DNA of 64,000 bases from Amylostereum areolatum (Eukaryota > Basidiomycota > Agaricomycetes > Russulales > Stereaceae). The stretch's first letter is position 1; each line of letters opens with the position of its first letter. Shown piece by piece: positions 22,667 to 33,858 of this stretch. The DNA lies in contig SAXG01000001.1 of NCBI GenBank assembly GCA_012932865.1, positions 2,159,693-2,223,692 of the forward strand, written 5' to 3'. A program made the position numbers and the translations under genes. A model generated the notes under the pieces. That model had not been told where the DNA came from and ran no database searches. It was given only the letters and a program-made list of their open reading frames with translations.

Positions 22667-24938
22667 ATGGACAGGCAGTCCCCCACATGCACCAACGTCT
22701 TCATCCGCACCGTCGCCGACGTCCATCGCATCTTCTACGGCGTTCTTCTCGAGAAGCTTCCCATGATCCATCGCAGGCTTGACGCCCAGGAGCGAGAGGC
22801 TCTCACTAGCGGCTGCTGCTACGTCTGGGAGGACAGAGGTCCACATGCTATCACTGGCCTTGGAATCGAACGCTTCACCGAGGGAAGGCACTGGAGCGCT
22901 TCTCGCGTACGCGACGTGCGTTCCCCCTCCTTCTTCCTGCCACCGTAAAATTCACTCTTGCCTTCGCTCTCCAGGATTTTTTGTTCTACTACGAAAAGTG
23001 GAAGTCTTCGAACGCGGACGAGTACGTACGCATTTCACATTTCTCGCATCAGCGCACATCACGCCCTTTGGTCTGACCGTCCATTCCCCTCCATCCCTCC
23101 TCGACTCGTGCAGCGCACACTCCCAGCCCCCTCCCCGCAATTGGGATCCTTTTGTGAAGCAGACTTACTCCGTCTACGTCAATCCAAACCCCGGAAAGCC
23201 CGAAACCACCCGGCGTAAATGGCATCTCAGTACGTTCTTCGCCCAAGAGTTCATTTGCATTTCCTCCCCCGCATATATATCCAACCCCATCGCGTATCAT
23301 CGCTTCTATCCCCCCAACGTGTAATCGCTTTGACGTATCTTTCGGCCCAACGCCTCCGAAATCGCACTTCATCCTCTGCTCTGCCCTCTCTTTTTAGTGC
23401 CGTAGGCCGCACAGCGAATTTCCTGACTTTGATTGTCGTTCTGGCGTCTGTTCATATTTTGCGCACATACTATTTGTCTTCCGGAGATTTCACTGACTGA
23501 ATTTTACCATCAGCTGCCTACTTTACGCAAGCAACCGTCGACCAGCTTGGCTCCGTGGACGATATCGAGGCCCTTCGTGATCTTGCCGTGCCAGAAGGGA
23601 TGTTCCGTAGCTCGCGTACCATCAAGCCCCGCACCAGAGCCGGCTCGTCCTCCTCTTCAAAGGCGGGTTCATCGAAAGAGTCCACTTCCAAGGCCGGTCC
23701 TTCGACCTCCCGCCGTAACTCTTCGACAGCCGCCAGCTCGTCCGCTGCCTCAGGCCGCAAGTCAGGACCGCGAACATACGCCCCTATCGCCCCTCCCCCA
23801 GTTCCTGCATCACAGGCTCAGCAGAATACATCTTCACATCATGCGCAAGGCACCTCGCGCCCTGTCATGGACTTCGTACCGTATGAGTACCCTCGACCGG
23901 CTTCGGCCTCGGGATCCACGCATACCCCTCCCACGCCCCATCCCCAATGCCAACCTCAACATCTGCATATCCAGACAGACCTAACGCAATCTCACCCCTC
24001 ACATTTCGCCACGCTACCTCAAGAAAGATACCCATCCACACATCACCCAGATACCTACCCCGCATACGCCACAACAGCTCAGCCCATCGACTTCTCCCTC
24101 GGAAACACCTATTCCTCCCCATTCTCCCCTAGCTCCCCGTCAGGCGAACATGAATCCGTCTCGCCATCCTCCCCTCATCCCTCTCAACCCGACGCCGCGT
24201 TCGCTCACCTACATACGAACGGAAACCCCCATCAATCATCCCACCCTTCGGACCCCCATCCGAACATGGACACTGACACCTACGCATATTCCCCTCCAAC
24301 CAACTATGCGTATTCATTCACAACCGCAGGCGCGGAATTTGCGCCCACGTCGTCGCCTACTCATACTGACGCCGACATGTTTTCTCTTCCGCCACCGCCG
24401 CCACCGCCTCAAAACGAGGCGACAGGATACGCATACGCGCATCCATCGGCCGCGTTTAATTTTGGCGTTCCAGGCCCACCCCCAAATTCACACTTCCCGC
24501 CGTCTCCTGAACAGCAGCACCCCCAACAGCAGCAGCAGCAGCAGCACGCGTTCGAACCATCCTCGTCCGCCGCCTTTCACGCCGTGTCTCCGCATTACCA
24601 AGCCACCTCCGCTAATACGTCCTTCTTCCGCTCCGTCTCCGCCGCGTCCTTCCAATCCCCCACGTTCCCCCCCTCGTCAGATGAGCCGATGTCTTCTTAC
24701 GCCCCCTTTGAGCCGCAACAATACCATGCTTACGCGGGCTTCGCCTGCGCCTTCGACCGCGTCGGGGTCGTCAGGCGGGTCGTCGAGGGGGAGTGGGCGG
24801 AGCGGGAGCATGGGCGGGGCAGGGAGGGAAGAGGCTTTGCTGCCGCTCCAGCAGTTGAGGAGATACACTCCGTATCGGAGGGATCCGGAGGATAGCAGGG
24901 CGTTGCAAGTGCTGGGAACAAACTTGAAAAGGGGTTGA
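22667..24938 (+). CDS. WOPR-domain (Gti1/Pac2) transcription regulator, copy 1
   Basis: Relative of Candida Wor1, S. pombe Pac2/Gti1 and Fusarium Sge1, DNA-binding regulators of morphological switching and sporulation. The ATG at 22667 is in CCACCATGG. The first WOPR half runs CTNVFIRTVADVHRIF, HRRLDAQEREALTSG, CYVWEDRGP, GIERFTEGRHW, DFLFYYEK. The second half has WDPFVKQTYSVYV and RRKWHL joined to AYFTQATVDQL. The intron at that join (23230-23513) is 284 nt against about 65 nt in the paralogues. The remaining ~300 residues are Ser/Pro/His/Gln-rich with a short Q run. The family-like C-terminus (LLPLQQL, RRDPEDSRALQVL) is in the +1 frame relative to the upstream part, so an apparent frameshift lies near 24736-24767; without a shift the frame ends at 24895. 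Flanked by 2.2 and 5.3 kb without genes. Confidence 0.88.
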
Positions 24939-27900
24939 GGATGGGGCTGTGGGGCGGAAGGCAAGGGGGACGTTGTCTTAGCTTGAGTCCTTGACGTTGT
25001 TTATGTGTACTCATCCCTGTTGTCGTCGTTTTGTTAGGTTGTTGTACTAGGGAGACTACTCCTTGTCATCGTTTGTTCGTGTTGCTTTTCAGGCGCTTTT
25101 TTATGGGTACATACGGGGATGCTACACATGTCAGTGTGCAGACGACGCGCTGTTCGTGTACATGGGTCGCCACCTCCGGAGCTCCTGCCGGGAAGACTTC
25201 GAGTTTGAGGATAGTTTCTGACTCCATCAAGTGGCTTCGGACGGCACGGCTCAGTACGGGACCATTGTCCCCGACTCGGGACGCTCGTCGACACCGTGAT
25301 TTCTGACCGCGCGCCCATCCAACCGCCTATGTACGACCAACTCCGCGAGCGCTTCATGCTCAACGTCGTCACGACTCACAATATTACAGTGTACCTGTAC
25401 GCGTGCGTGTAGTGGGGAACGACCGCACCGCGCAAGTTCAAAGCCACACAAAGCATGATGCAGGAACATTGAATCTACATTAGTACATACCTATACGCGT
25501 GTATGCCACTGTCATAATGTCCGGTGAGGAAGCACGGTCTTCTTTTTCAATTCTTGGATCTTCCAACCAACTTCCAACGTTTGGTACGTTTGGTCCTTGG
25601 CTTGAATGAGGCAGGAAGTCGTGGCGGGAAAGTGTACTGGCACCGGCTACTATGTAGTACTGTGCGGAATCCGGATTAGCGAGTCCGGGTCACCGGTCAA
25701 TATTCAATATTCAATCTTCCAATACGAGTTGCTTACGAAAGTGTGCACGTGGTTCTTCAGGTGCTTGTCATCGGCAGAGATCGGCAGCCTTATGAGCTAT
25801 GAGCGGAGAGGGGAGAGTGCCCTCAGGCTGAGCGACTCCAGAGCCAACCCCAAGCTGTGTTGATCCTGGAGTGGTAAGTATGGCGGAGCTGGTGCACCCT
25901 CGATATCCCACCAGAACCACGAGCTCCTCGCCCAGAGAAAGGCACCGAAAGCTCTATTAGCCATGATCTTGCGCACGTAAAAGAATGCCAATTTGCTTGC
26001 ATTCCACTCCAGCAGGATCCGGCTCTTCGGCGCCTCTCGCTCTGAATTAATCGAGTGGAGTAAAACACGAGGAGCGGGAGGGTGGTCTGGGGTGGCCTGA
26101 AGATTCTGTGGGGCTCGGGAGACGCGAGGCCCACGATCCTTCGGTATGTGGGGCGTGGATCCTGGCGGGGAGTGCCACTGGGATATTCGATATCGAATGT
26201 TAGTCATTTTAGCACGCTGCGCACTGAAGTTGGTTCGCGAAATTTGTTCCGCCGCCTTGTGGTGTGGAGGGTACGCGGTTTCGGATATATCCCATCTTCG
26301 GAGGAGCGAGGACGCGGCGGTCGAGGTGTGCGCGAGGACGGGGAGCCGGCGGAGGACAAGGGGCGGCTAACGAGCACTGGCGATTGGTGAGTGCGAGTCG
26401 AACGGCGGCAGACATGTAACTTCCTTCCTACATACAGAAGCCTACAGAGGCCCAGTTAGGATGGATGGAGTCAAGCCTAGGATCCGCGAACAATAACATT
26501 AGTAAACAGCTAAACAGCAGATGAATCAAAAGGATATAATACATCACTTACGGTTTGGATCTGTGACCTCGACGGCGAGGGTGCGCGGAGAAACCCAGTC
26601 TCGTGGCAGGACGGGCCGCGCCACAGAGCTCCGAGTCAGTGGTACTGGTCCAGCACTGGCAGTCTCCGCCTGTTTCCACGAATTAAATGAGTACGTTGAA
26701 CGAGCCAATCTGAGGGCCAGCTCTCTTTCTTCCCCCCTCCCCTCCGCGTCTCCCGCGTGCGGTGCGTGGCTGGCAAGGCGATTCCTGATGTCGAAGTTGA
26801 TCATGTCTGAATGCATACCCCTCAGGATCCAAAGTCGAGCTCGGCCCTTCCCCGTCCACCAGTGGATGTTTACGAGCGACCACAATGCATCCATGAGGAA
26901 ACCTTACAGAGGGTCTCTGGGCGGGCATAGTTAAGTACCAGGACAGCATGCGGTGGGCTTCGGGACCGCGTCTGCGATCGCCGAGGACAGATCGGAAGCA
27001 GGCCCATCAGCCCGCCCCGAATTCTAGGAATCGTTTGCCTTACTTCTGAACAAGGAGCGCGCTTGGGACGCGCCGGCGGGCAGGTGCGAGTGCGACGATC
27101 AGTTGGTTCAGGCTGGCGAGGGGGACGGCGGTATTTGGTTTGACAGACACGTAAAGTAGACTTTCCGACGAGGAGGGCCATCGGAGGGCCTGACCTGAAT
27201 GCCTGATCGTCTGACCGCCGCCGCCCATTAACCGCGTCCTCAATAAACGGTAATCTTGGTCCAAATATAATATCACGCCCCTGCCACGAGCCCGGGAGAA
27301 CGGTCAAGCAGTGAGTAGCAGAACTAGAACAAAGGTTAGTAGATAGTAACGGGCGTGTTGGGAAGGATCGAGGCCGAGGCCGATGGTGGTATTACTATGC
27401 TGTATTGATGGCGAGAGCAGAGAAGGTGTACATACAGATCCGTCGGCGAGGCGGGTGTGCTCCGGCGGTGGTCATCGTACTTGTCAATCACGCACGTCCT
27501 CATGTTTGGGCTTCCCGAAGGTATCAGCCTACTAAAGGCGGCTCACCGCGAGTCGTACCACATTCGTCTAGAAAGTTTGGCGTTTACGCACCGACAGTTG
27601 TGCAGATACCATGTACTGCACTGTGATGGGCGATAGAATCTCCGCGACCGCCAGCAATCACCCAATCTCGCAGGCTACAGTCAGATAGACTACAGCTACA
27701 GTCAGCCGAGTGCACGAGAATCCGAAACCGAGGATAGGACGGACCTCTGACGCCGCAGCGCGTCTGTGGCGTCGATCGCATGTACTTAGTTGCCATGTCC
27801 TGTAAGTAGAAAGCTGGTCCGAACCCCTGGCCACGCTGGCAATAATTTATACTGCACAATGCGCTGATCCAATCCGTCCCCTCAAAGCAGCGAGATCGGG

Positions 27901-30237
27901 CTTGCCATCATCGAGCTGGGTGGGCCGATCAACAAGAACTCGAGTGCGATTTGGGTGTCATGGTTGTCCTTGGATGGTGTACGTGGCTCAAACGATTCGA
28001 CCGGGCGATGGATCCGGAGAACCTCGTGCAGGTCGCGCGTTCCGCGGGCGACGAAACGCCACCTGCAAAAAAGCACGAGTCCTCGAGGCTCCCCGAGGCA
28101 AAGCTTGAGCTTGATCTCGTTCGATATGCTTTTTCGAGAACGTCCACCCATCGAAATACACATATGCGCGTCGCCGTATGCTCTCGGACGATCGATCGCG
28201 GCCTATCTGCCTGCCTGCAGGATGCTCGTTTCTATCAGTTCGAAGCACCGCCGCGTTCAGACCGAGACGGGCCTTCCAGTCGTCATCTGGCAACGTTGTC
28301 GTCTTCGCGAAGAGGGGGGGGAGAGGGGAAGGCGTGTACGGGAGAAGAAACGGACAATGCACCCGCGGGGTTCGAAGAAGGCAACAGGCAGGTCTGAACT
28401 TTCCACAGACACTGGTTGGCAGTAGCCCGAGGAGACCGACCCAGCCTTTGTCCCGAGGTGGGGCACAAGTTAACCTTATAGACAAAGCAAGGTCAAACAT
28501 ACTGTACGGCTGTATGATGGACAGTTGTCCCTTATGCGGCGGTGAGCGCGGCAGTGAACTGAAGATGTGTCCTCAGTTCGTGGTCGAAAAAGTTGAGAAA
28601 GCTGCGAGCGCGCGACGAAGATTGGTGTACCAGTAGTACGCACCGCAATGCACCGGCGATCGCTCAGCTCGGGGAGAAGGGAGGTCTAACGGCCCACGTG
28701 AGAGGTTCAGCTGCAGAAGTCCAATGTTGCGAAAGCCAGATAAGACCGAGGCCTCCCGAATACGTGTAGTGGCTGGATCCATTTCTCTTGTCGTCTCCAT
28801 GGACCATACACACAAGTCCCCATTGAAGGTAGCGCCACTGATAATAGTCCCGGACGCGTCCCCGGCCCTAGCGCGGATCTGGAAGTCTATACCTTAGGTA
28901 CCTTGGCGTCATCAGGAAAAAACTCCCTTACTAAAATCACATCCAGCAAATTAGAGCTAGTTAAGGGGGAACCTCCTAAAGTGAACTAACGGGCTCTATT
29001 CTCACAAACCCTCGGTACACATTTCGATCACCATCGTCGACATTGACCTCATATTTGTCACTATCAAATGAAAAGTGAGGCCGAAGGGTGACAGGGACCT
29101 ACGTTGACGTACGTTAGCCAGACCCGGTCTGGAGCTTACCATAAACAGGCGTTCCAAGAACCGAAGGGAGAAGCCCCGAGGCGGGCGAGAAGCTTGAAGC
29201 TAGAAGAACAGCACGAGGTGACGGTGAGCATCTTGGATCGACTCGAGCAGTGCGTGGGCTGTAACATTACCTGGCTGGACGAGTCGCTAGCGCTTGAAAC
29301 ACTTCCCGGTCAGTGTGGCACATAGGAGAAGAGCAGAATACGAAGGCAGAAGGAGGGCGTTGATGGTGCGGGAGATGGCAATGGACGTGTTGTCGGGGCG
29401 CGACGTACAGCTGGATCAGCGCTTGTAGCTTGTAGTCTAAGTACTTGCCGATATGGACAAGTTGGAAACACTGGACAGCAGCTTGACGGGGCTTGACGAT
29501 TTCATTGCCTTTCCGATCGTACCTGTGCGTTACCTGCCAAAATACCAAGTAAATGGAAAGCGCACGTCTAATAGCAGACGGCAATCGACATGGGGAAGGG
29601 TATTACTTCAGTGACGCAGGGCGGGGCAGTACGTATGGTATCTGGGAACGGGGGGATAGCATGACAGGATCAGCATACATAGCACGAACGAGGAGAGCGA
29701 TGGGAAGCAAAGAAAGGTACAAGTGGTGCGAGGTCGCTGGGACCCATGTAAGGTAGACGTAGACAGCAGAGGATGAGAACGTAAGGTAGAGGGGATGGCA
29801 GAGTGAAACTGATACAATGCGGGATCTTGGACTGAGGTTTGGAAGTACAGGTACAGCAAAGGGGTCGAGAGATATCGTCCGATGGCAGGTGAGATAGACG
29901 TCAACGACTGACGAACGATACGTGGTGGGGCGTCGGCGCAGTCGTGGAAGCAGGGAAGGGGAGATGGAGATCAGAATATTCTCGACAATGAAGCAGGCTG
30001 TCGAGGAGGGCGAAAGGGTAGGCTGTTTGTTGCTGCCGTTCAGACCCAAGCCTCAAGAAGGAAGGGCGGAAGCCATCGTGCGCGTCTGACGTCCACTTGC
30101 TCGACTAGAGGAACCGGCGCACCGCGCGCGGGAGGATTTCACGCTCGGCGCTACATCCTCCATTCCTCCGGAAACGTTACTCGCTCCCGCCACAACCGCA
30201 CGCACAGGCCAGGCGCGGGGGGGGCAGAGACCGTTGC
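24939..30237. other. 5.3-kb gene-free region between WOPR genes 1 and 2 (convergent)
   Basis: No gene is recognised. Open frames here (for example around 27.9-28.6 kb) overlap on several frames, lack conserved motifs and look like chance frames of GC-rich DNA. No transposase, reverse transcriptase or terminal repeats were seen. Confidence 0.5.
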
Positions 30238-31347
30238 TCAGTACGAAAGCACGAACGAACGCAACGCCCGGTCGTCCACCGGGTGGCGTTTCGGTACGTG
30301 CGTGTTCTCGATGAACGCAAGCGGCGGGATTTGCACGCCTTCGGGTGTCACCTTGAACCGGCTCTCGCCTGGCGGCGGGGGATCGTATTTGAACGCGGGC
30401 CACACCGGTGGGTCGATGGGTGCGGGTGGAGGTGGAGGTGGACATGATAGAGCCGGTCGAGAGGGTTGATGATGTGGTTGAGATCGGGGCGGGTATGGTG
30501 CATACATGGGTGAGTGAGAGCGTCGGGGCGGGGATGGTGTGCCGACGGTGTGTTCCTGCGAGGACCGGGGACGACCTTTCACCGAGCGCGCGCTGCGGAA
30601 GCGACCTGCCGGAACATGGAGGCATGCGAGGTTGGGGATGTCTTGAACGGTGTATAGGTCGTCTACGGATTCTTGAGTGAAGTACGCAACTGGCGAAGTT
30701 GGGAACAAAGTCAGATGCGCGTGGCGTGGGGACTGCCGGGGTGGGAGCACGCACTGAGATGCCATTTTCTGCGGCCGCGGTCGGTGTCGACGAAGACGGA
30801 GTAGGTTTGCTTGACGAGACGTTCGCGACGATGAAGGAAGGGGTTTGGGGGAAGGAGGTTGAATCTGGGGAACGGTTGAGACGAAGGGAGTGGCGAAGGA
30901 GTCCATGGACGTACGGGTGGCCCAACGCTTCGAGGTCGAGGTCGAGCTCCTTCTCGTGGTAGAAGAGGGATTCGTCCCTGCAGATAGCGTTGTTGATAAG
31001 TAGCGTTGATCAAGATGACATGGACATGGGCGCGAGCGAGAAGCCCGACGCACCTTACGCGACTTGGTCCCCAGCGGATGCCGTCGGTCCATCGCTCGAT
31101 TCCCAGCTAGAAAAGGCTGTTTGTACGAGCGGCGAAAGATCCATGGGGAGACACTCACACCGGTGGCCTCGGCGTCGGGCCCTCGCTCTTCCCAGACGTA
31201 GACGGAGCCAGAACGAATGTTGCGCCTCTCCTCGCTGTCGAGACGGCGCGAGACGATGGGGAGAATGCTGTTGAAGACGGCGAAGAAGATGACTTGAGCG
31301 TCGGCGACGGAGCGGACGCGAATGTTGGTGCAGGTCGGGCTCTGCAT
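30238..31347 (-). CDS. WOPR-domain (Gti1/Pac2) transcription regulator, copy 2
   Basis: Second WOPR paralogue, intact. The start at 31347 gives MQSPTCTNIRVRSVADAQV, then RRLDSEERRNIRSG, VYVWEERGPDAEATG. An intron leads to LGIERWTDGIRWGPSRVR, and after another intron to FYHEKELDLDLEALGHP. A third intron (donor GTACGT, acceptor CCCCAG) joins to ERLVKQTYSVFVDTDRG and RRKWHL, and the last joins AYFTQESVDDLYTVQDI. The tail is proline-rich with a C-terminal RHPVDDRALRSFVLSY, matching the (V/E)D(D/E)RAL ending of copy 3. Intron positions within the WOPR domain match the other copies, so they derive from one ancestor. Transcribed towards copy 1; 2.5 kb of non-coding DNA precedes it. Confidence 0.92.
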   Translation of the reverse strand: MQSPTCTNIRVRSVADAQVIFFAVFNSILPIVSRRLDSEERRNIRSGSVYVWEERGPDAEATGVSVSPWIFRRSYKQPFLAGNRAMDRRHPLGTKSRKVRRASRSRPCPCHLDQRYLSTTLSAGTNPSSTTRRSSTSTSKRWATRTSMDSFATPFVSTVPQIQPPSPKPLPSSSRTSRQANLLRLRRHRPRPQKMASQCVLPPRQSPRHAHLTLFPTSPVAYFTQESVDDLYTVQDIPNLACLHVPAGRFRSARSVKGRPRSSQEHTVGTPSPPRRSHSPMYAPYPPRSQPHHQPSRPALSCPPPPPPAPIDPPVWPAFKYDPPPPGESRFKVTPEGVQIPPLAFIENTHVPKRHPVDDRALRSFVLSY

Positions 31348-33858
31348 GATGCGGGGGTGCGGGAGTACTGGTAGCTGAGGGGGGAGGTACTTATGGCGGG
31401 GAAAGTTTGAGTAAGCGGCTCTTGAGCGTGTATAAATCCTAATAGACGCGGTACGATCATTGCAATCCGAGCTGGCGTGGAATCGTAATCTGCTCTAATC
31501 GGCACTAGGTCAGCCGGTCAAGGGACCTTCACATCAGATCGTAACCGGCCTTGGCCAGGTCCTACCTAATCCTACACCAGAATTCTATTCGGGCCTTCAG
31601 CCCGTCCTCCACCGAAAACTCTATACCTCTAATCCTGTCCTCCGCTCCTTCCGTCTCCGCACCACCTGCACCCTTTCCAATTCCGTATGTCTTCATATGT
31701 CTTCCCTTCATTCATTCCAGCTTGCGCCCCATCTCTTTGTCTCCGACCGCCTCGAACGCGTCATCGCTTTCCCCGCAAGTACATCTTCTACTATCTACAT
31801 ACATGGCCGTTTCTCACCCCGCGCTTCACCAATCTCGCCGCCATCCACGGATAATCCGTGCTGTGCGGACTCCCTTCCCGAGGCATGAGTTAATAACGTT
31901 ATACGCGTGAACGGGCGCCAGCGTCTGGTGCATGCATTCCCATACATGGATGGTTTTTCGTTGAGTTGACCAGATGCCGCTTTCTGCCATGGACGCCGAG
32001 CCCCCCTACTTACCCACCCACTGCGGGGCCACGAGGACGGCTCCCACGCGAGCATGGACGAGCGGGGCCTGAATTAAACCAAGCTTCGCCGCTGGGAAGA
32101 CCGGCCACAGAACACTCGGAAGCATCGGGATTATGGTGCAACACTGGTCTTTGTGTTTCGGAAGCCTTCTCAAAGCCCAAGGCTGAGCACGGAGTTGGCA
32201 ATTGGCAAGACTCGTCGCCGCCGTCGTGGCGTGGTATGATTGCGGGAGATACGGAGGGTCCTCCGCCTTCCCCCTACTACGGGCGTGCCCGCGGAGATTC
32301 GTCGACCAGGATGTGACCTGTGTGCAACGTCGACGGGTCAGAACGCGAGAGCCGTACGTCATAGGATATGTGTCGTCGGTTGCTCCTTTGCGAGGCGGAG
32401 CGGCAGTTACCGTTATTCATGTCGCATGTGGCCCAACGGGCTTTCGACCTGAACATGGGCAAAGGCGGGGCGAGAAGCCCCTCACGGAAGACGCATGCGG
32501 GTGCAATCTACACATCACGGTCTCAGTCCCATCGCACATCACGCCCGATTCCGTGAAGTGGACGCCCACTTCGCCCATCGTACTCACGAGTCATACAGTC
32601 TTGCTTGACGGGCGACAAAGCTGATAACCGGACTTGCACCGCCTGCGAATCCCCCACTTTAGGATTGTTAGGACTCGCATCGCGTGTTGCTCGGCGGATC
32701 GTGATTTGTCTTTAGTACAACCCTGCCTAACGACGACGGATCGTTTATTAGCTGCGAAATGGACGAGATGCGCTACTGCTCATTGTTGTGCACAAGTGTA
32801 CTTTGCGTTCCAACATCTCCCGTCCGGTCCAGCGATGCTCCGGATGACGTCCCGATGTAGAACGCCGCTGAGAAGCCTGCGCTTTGACTCAAATCACGGA
32901 GAGTTTATCCTTGTCCAGAGATGATGTAGGCACTCCACCCGCAAAGCATCGATCGCGGTAGATGTAGGCGAGCGCGAACCGAGGGCGTGTTCCTGTTGAC
33001 ATGTACGGCACTTGAGAAACCCACAAGAGGTCCCAAAGCCGCTGCGAGTCGGATATCCGCGGGATTCTGGGAACGATCACATACTTACACCAAGGGTTCT
33101 GCAAAATTTGCGGAGGGCATCTCGGCGCAGGCAAGAGATGGGATCTGCATGCGAACAAGCGATTGTCGGTTCCAGATGGAATGTTGGTTTCTCGTTTGTT
33201 GAGACGATTTAGTTTAGTCGCCGTGAAGGCGTGGGGTGGGGACGAACACGTACCAGCACAGGTCCTGATTGAATCCACCATGTGAACATTCAAGATGTCA
33301 GGACCAAGTAGGACGGTTTGCGTAGATGATCATAAGGCTAGGCAGATTATAGCAGTTAGCATCATCGTCCGATACCTGTGTCTCGGGGCGGTAAAAGCTT
33401 GCTTCTCCCGCTTCAACAAAGATACGGCGTCAGGCTCCAGTGCACCTGATTCGTAGTTAATCATATCCTGGGGGGCGCTTGACGAAGATGGTTGCCCAAG
33501 GGAGATACAAGGGTCCAGCCGCGCGGGCCCCGTCCAGACAATTGAAGTTGGTCTGAACGTTAACCTTGGCTTGCGGACACCTGTGCTGATCAACTTGAAG
33601 AACATGAGTTGGCCACCATGTGGTGCTCCGACCATATACGGAGGGTTGTTCGTCTGGTGATGATAGATTGACACAGTTCTGAAGGTTGGGGTGCGAGACA
33701 TCGTGGTGGTGAAAGAAGAGGGATCGCGTCCAAATCCAGCCATCGGAAAGTCGCAAAAGACCGACCACGTGACGTTCCCACGAGGGCCAGACCGACAGAC
33801 TCTCGCGTGACTCAGCGTGACTCGCGTTCTGAGGCTCGCCCCGAATTTTCGTGAATTT
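31348..33858. other. 2.5-kb gene-free region between WOPR gene 2 and cysteinyl-tRNA synthetase
   Basis: Divergent flank that should hold both promoters. An AAAGTTT core, part of the known Wor1-type site TTAAAGTTT, occurs at 31402-31408, 55 bp before the WOPR start. No gene is recognised. Confidence 0.45.

Noticed and set aside
28515..28636. Peptide MDSCPLCGGERG with a CxxC pair, resembling a zinc knuckle
   Set aside because: Only one CxxC pair, no partner cysteines, no conserved context and no plausible splice structure around it.
25034..30050. Search for retrotransposon or DNA-transposon genes in the deserts
   Set aside because: No reverse transcriptase, integrase or transposase motif was seen on either strand, and no paired long terminal repeats.
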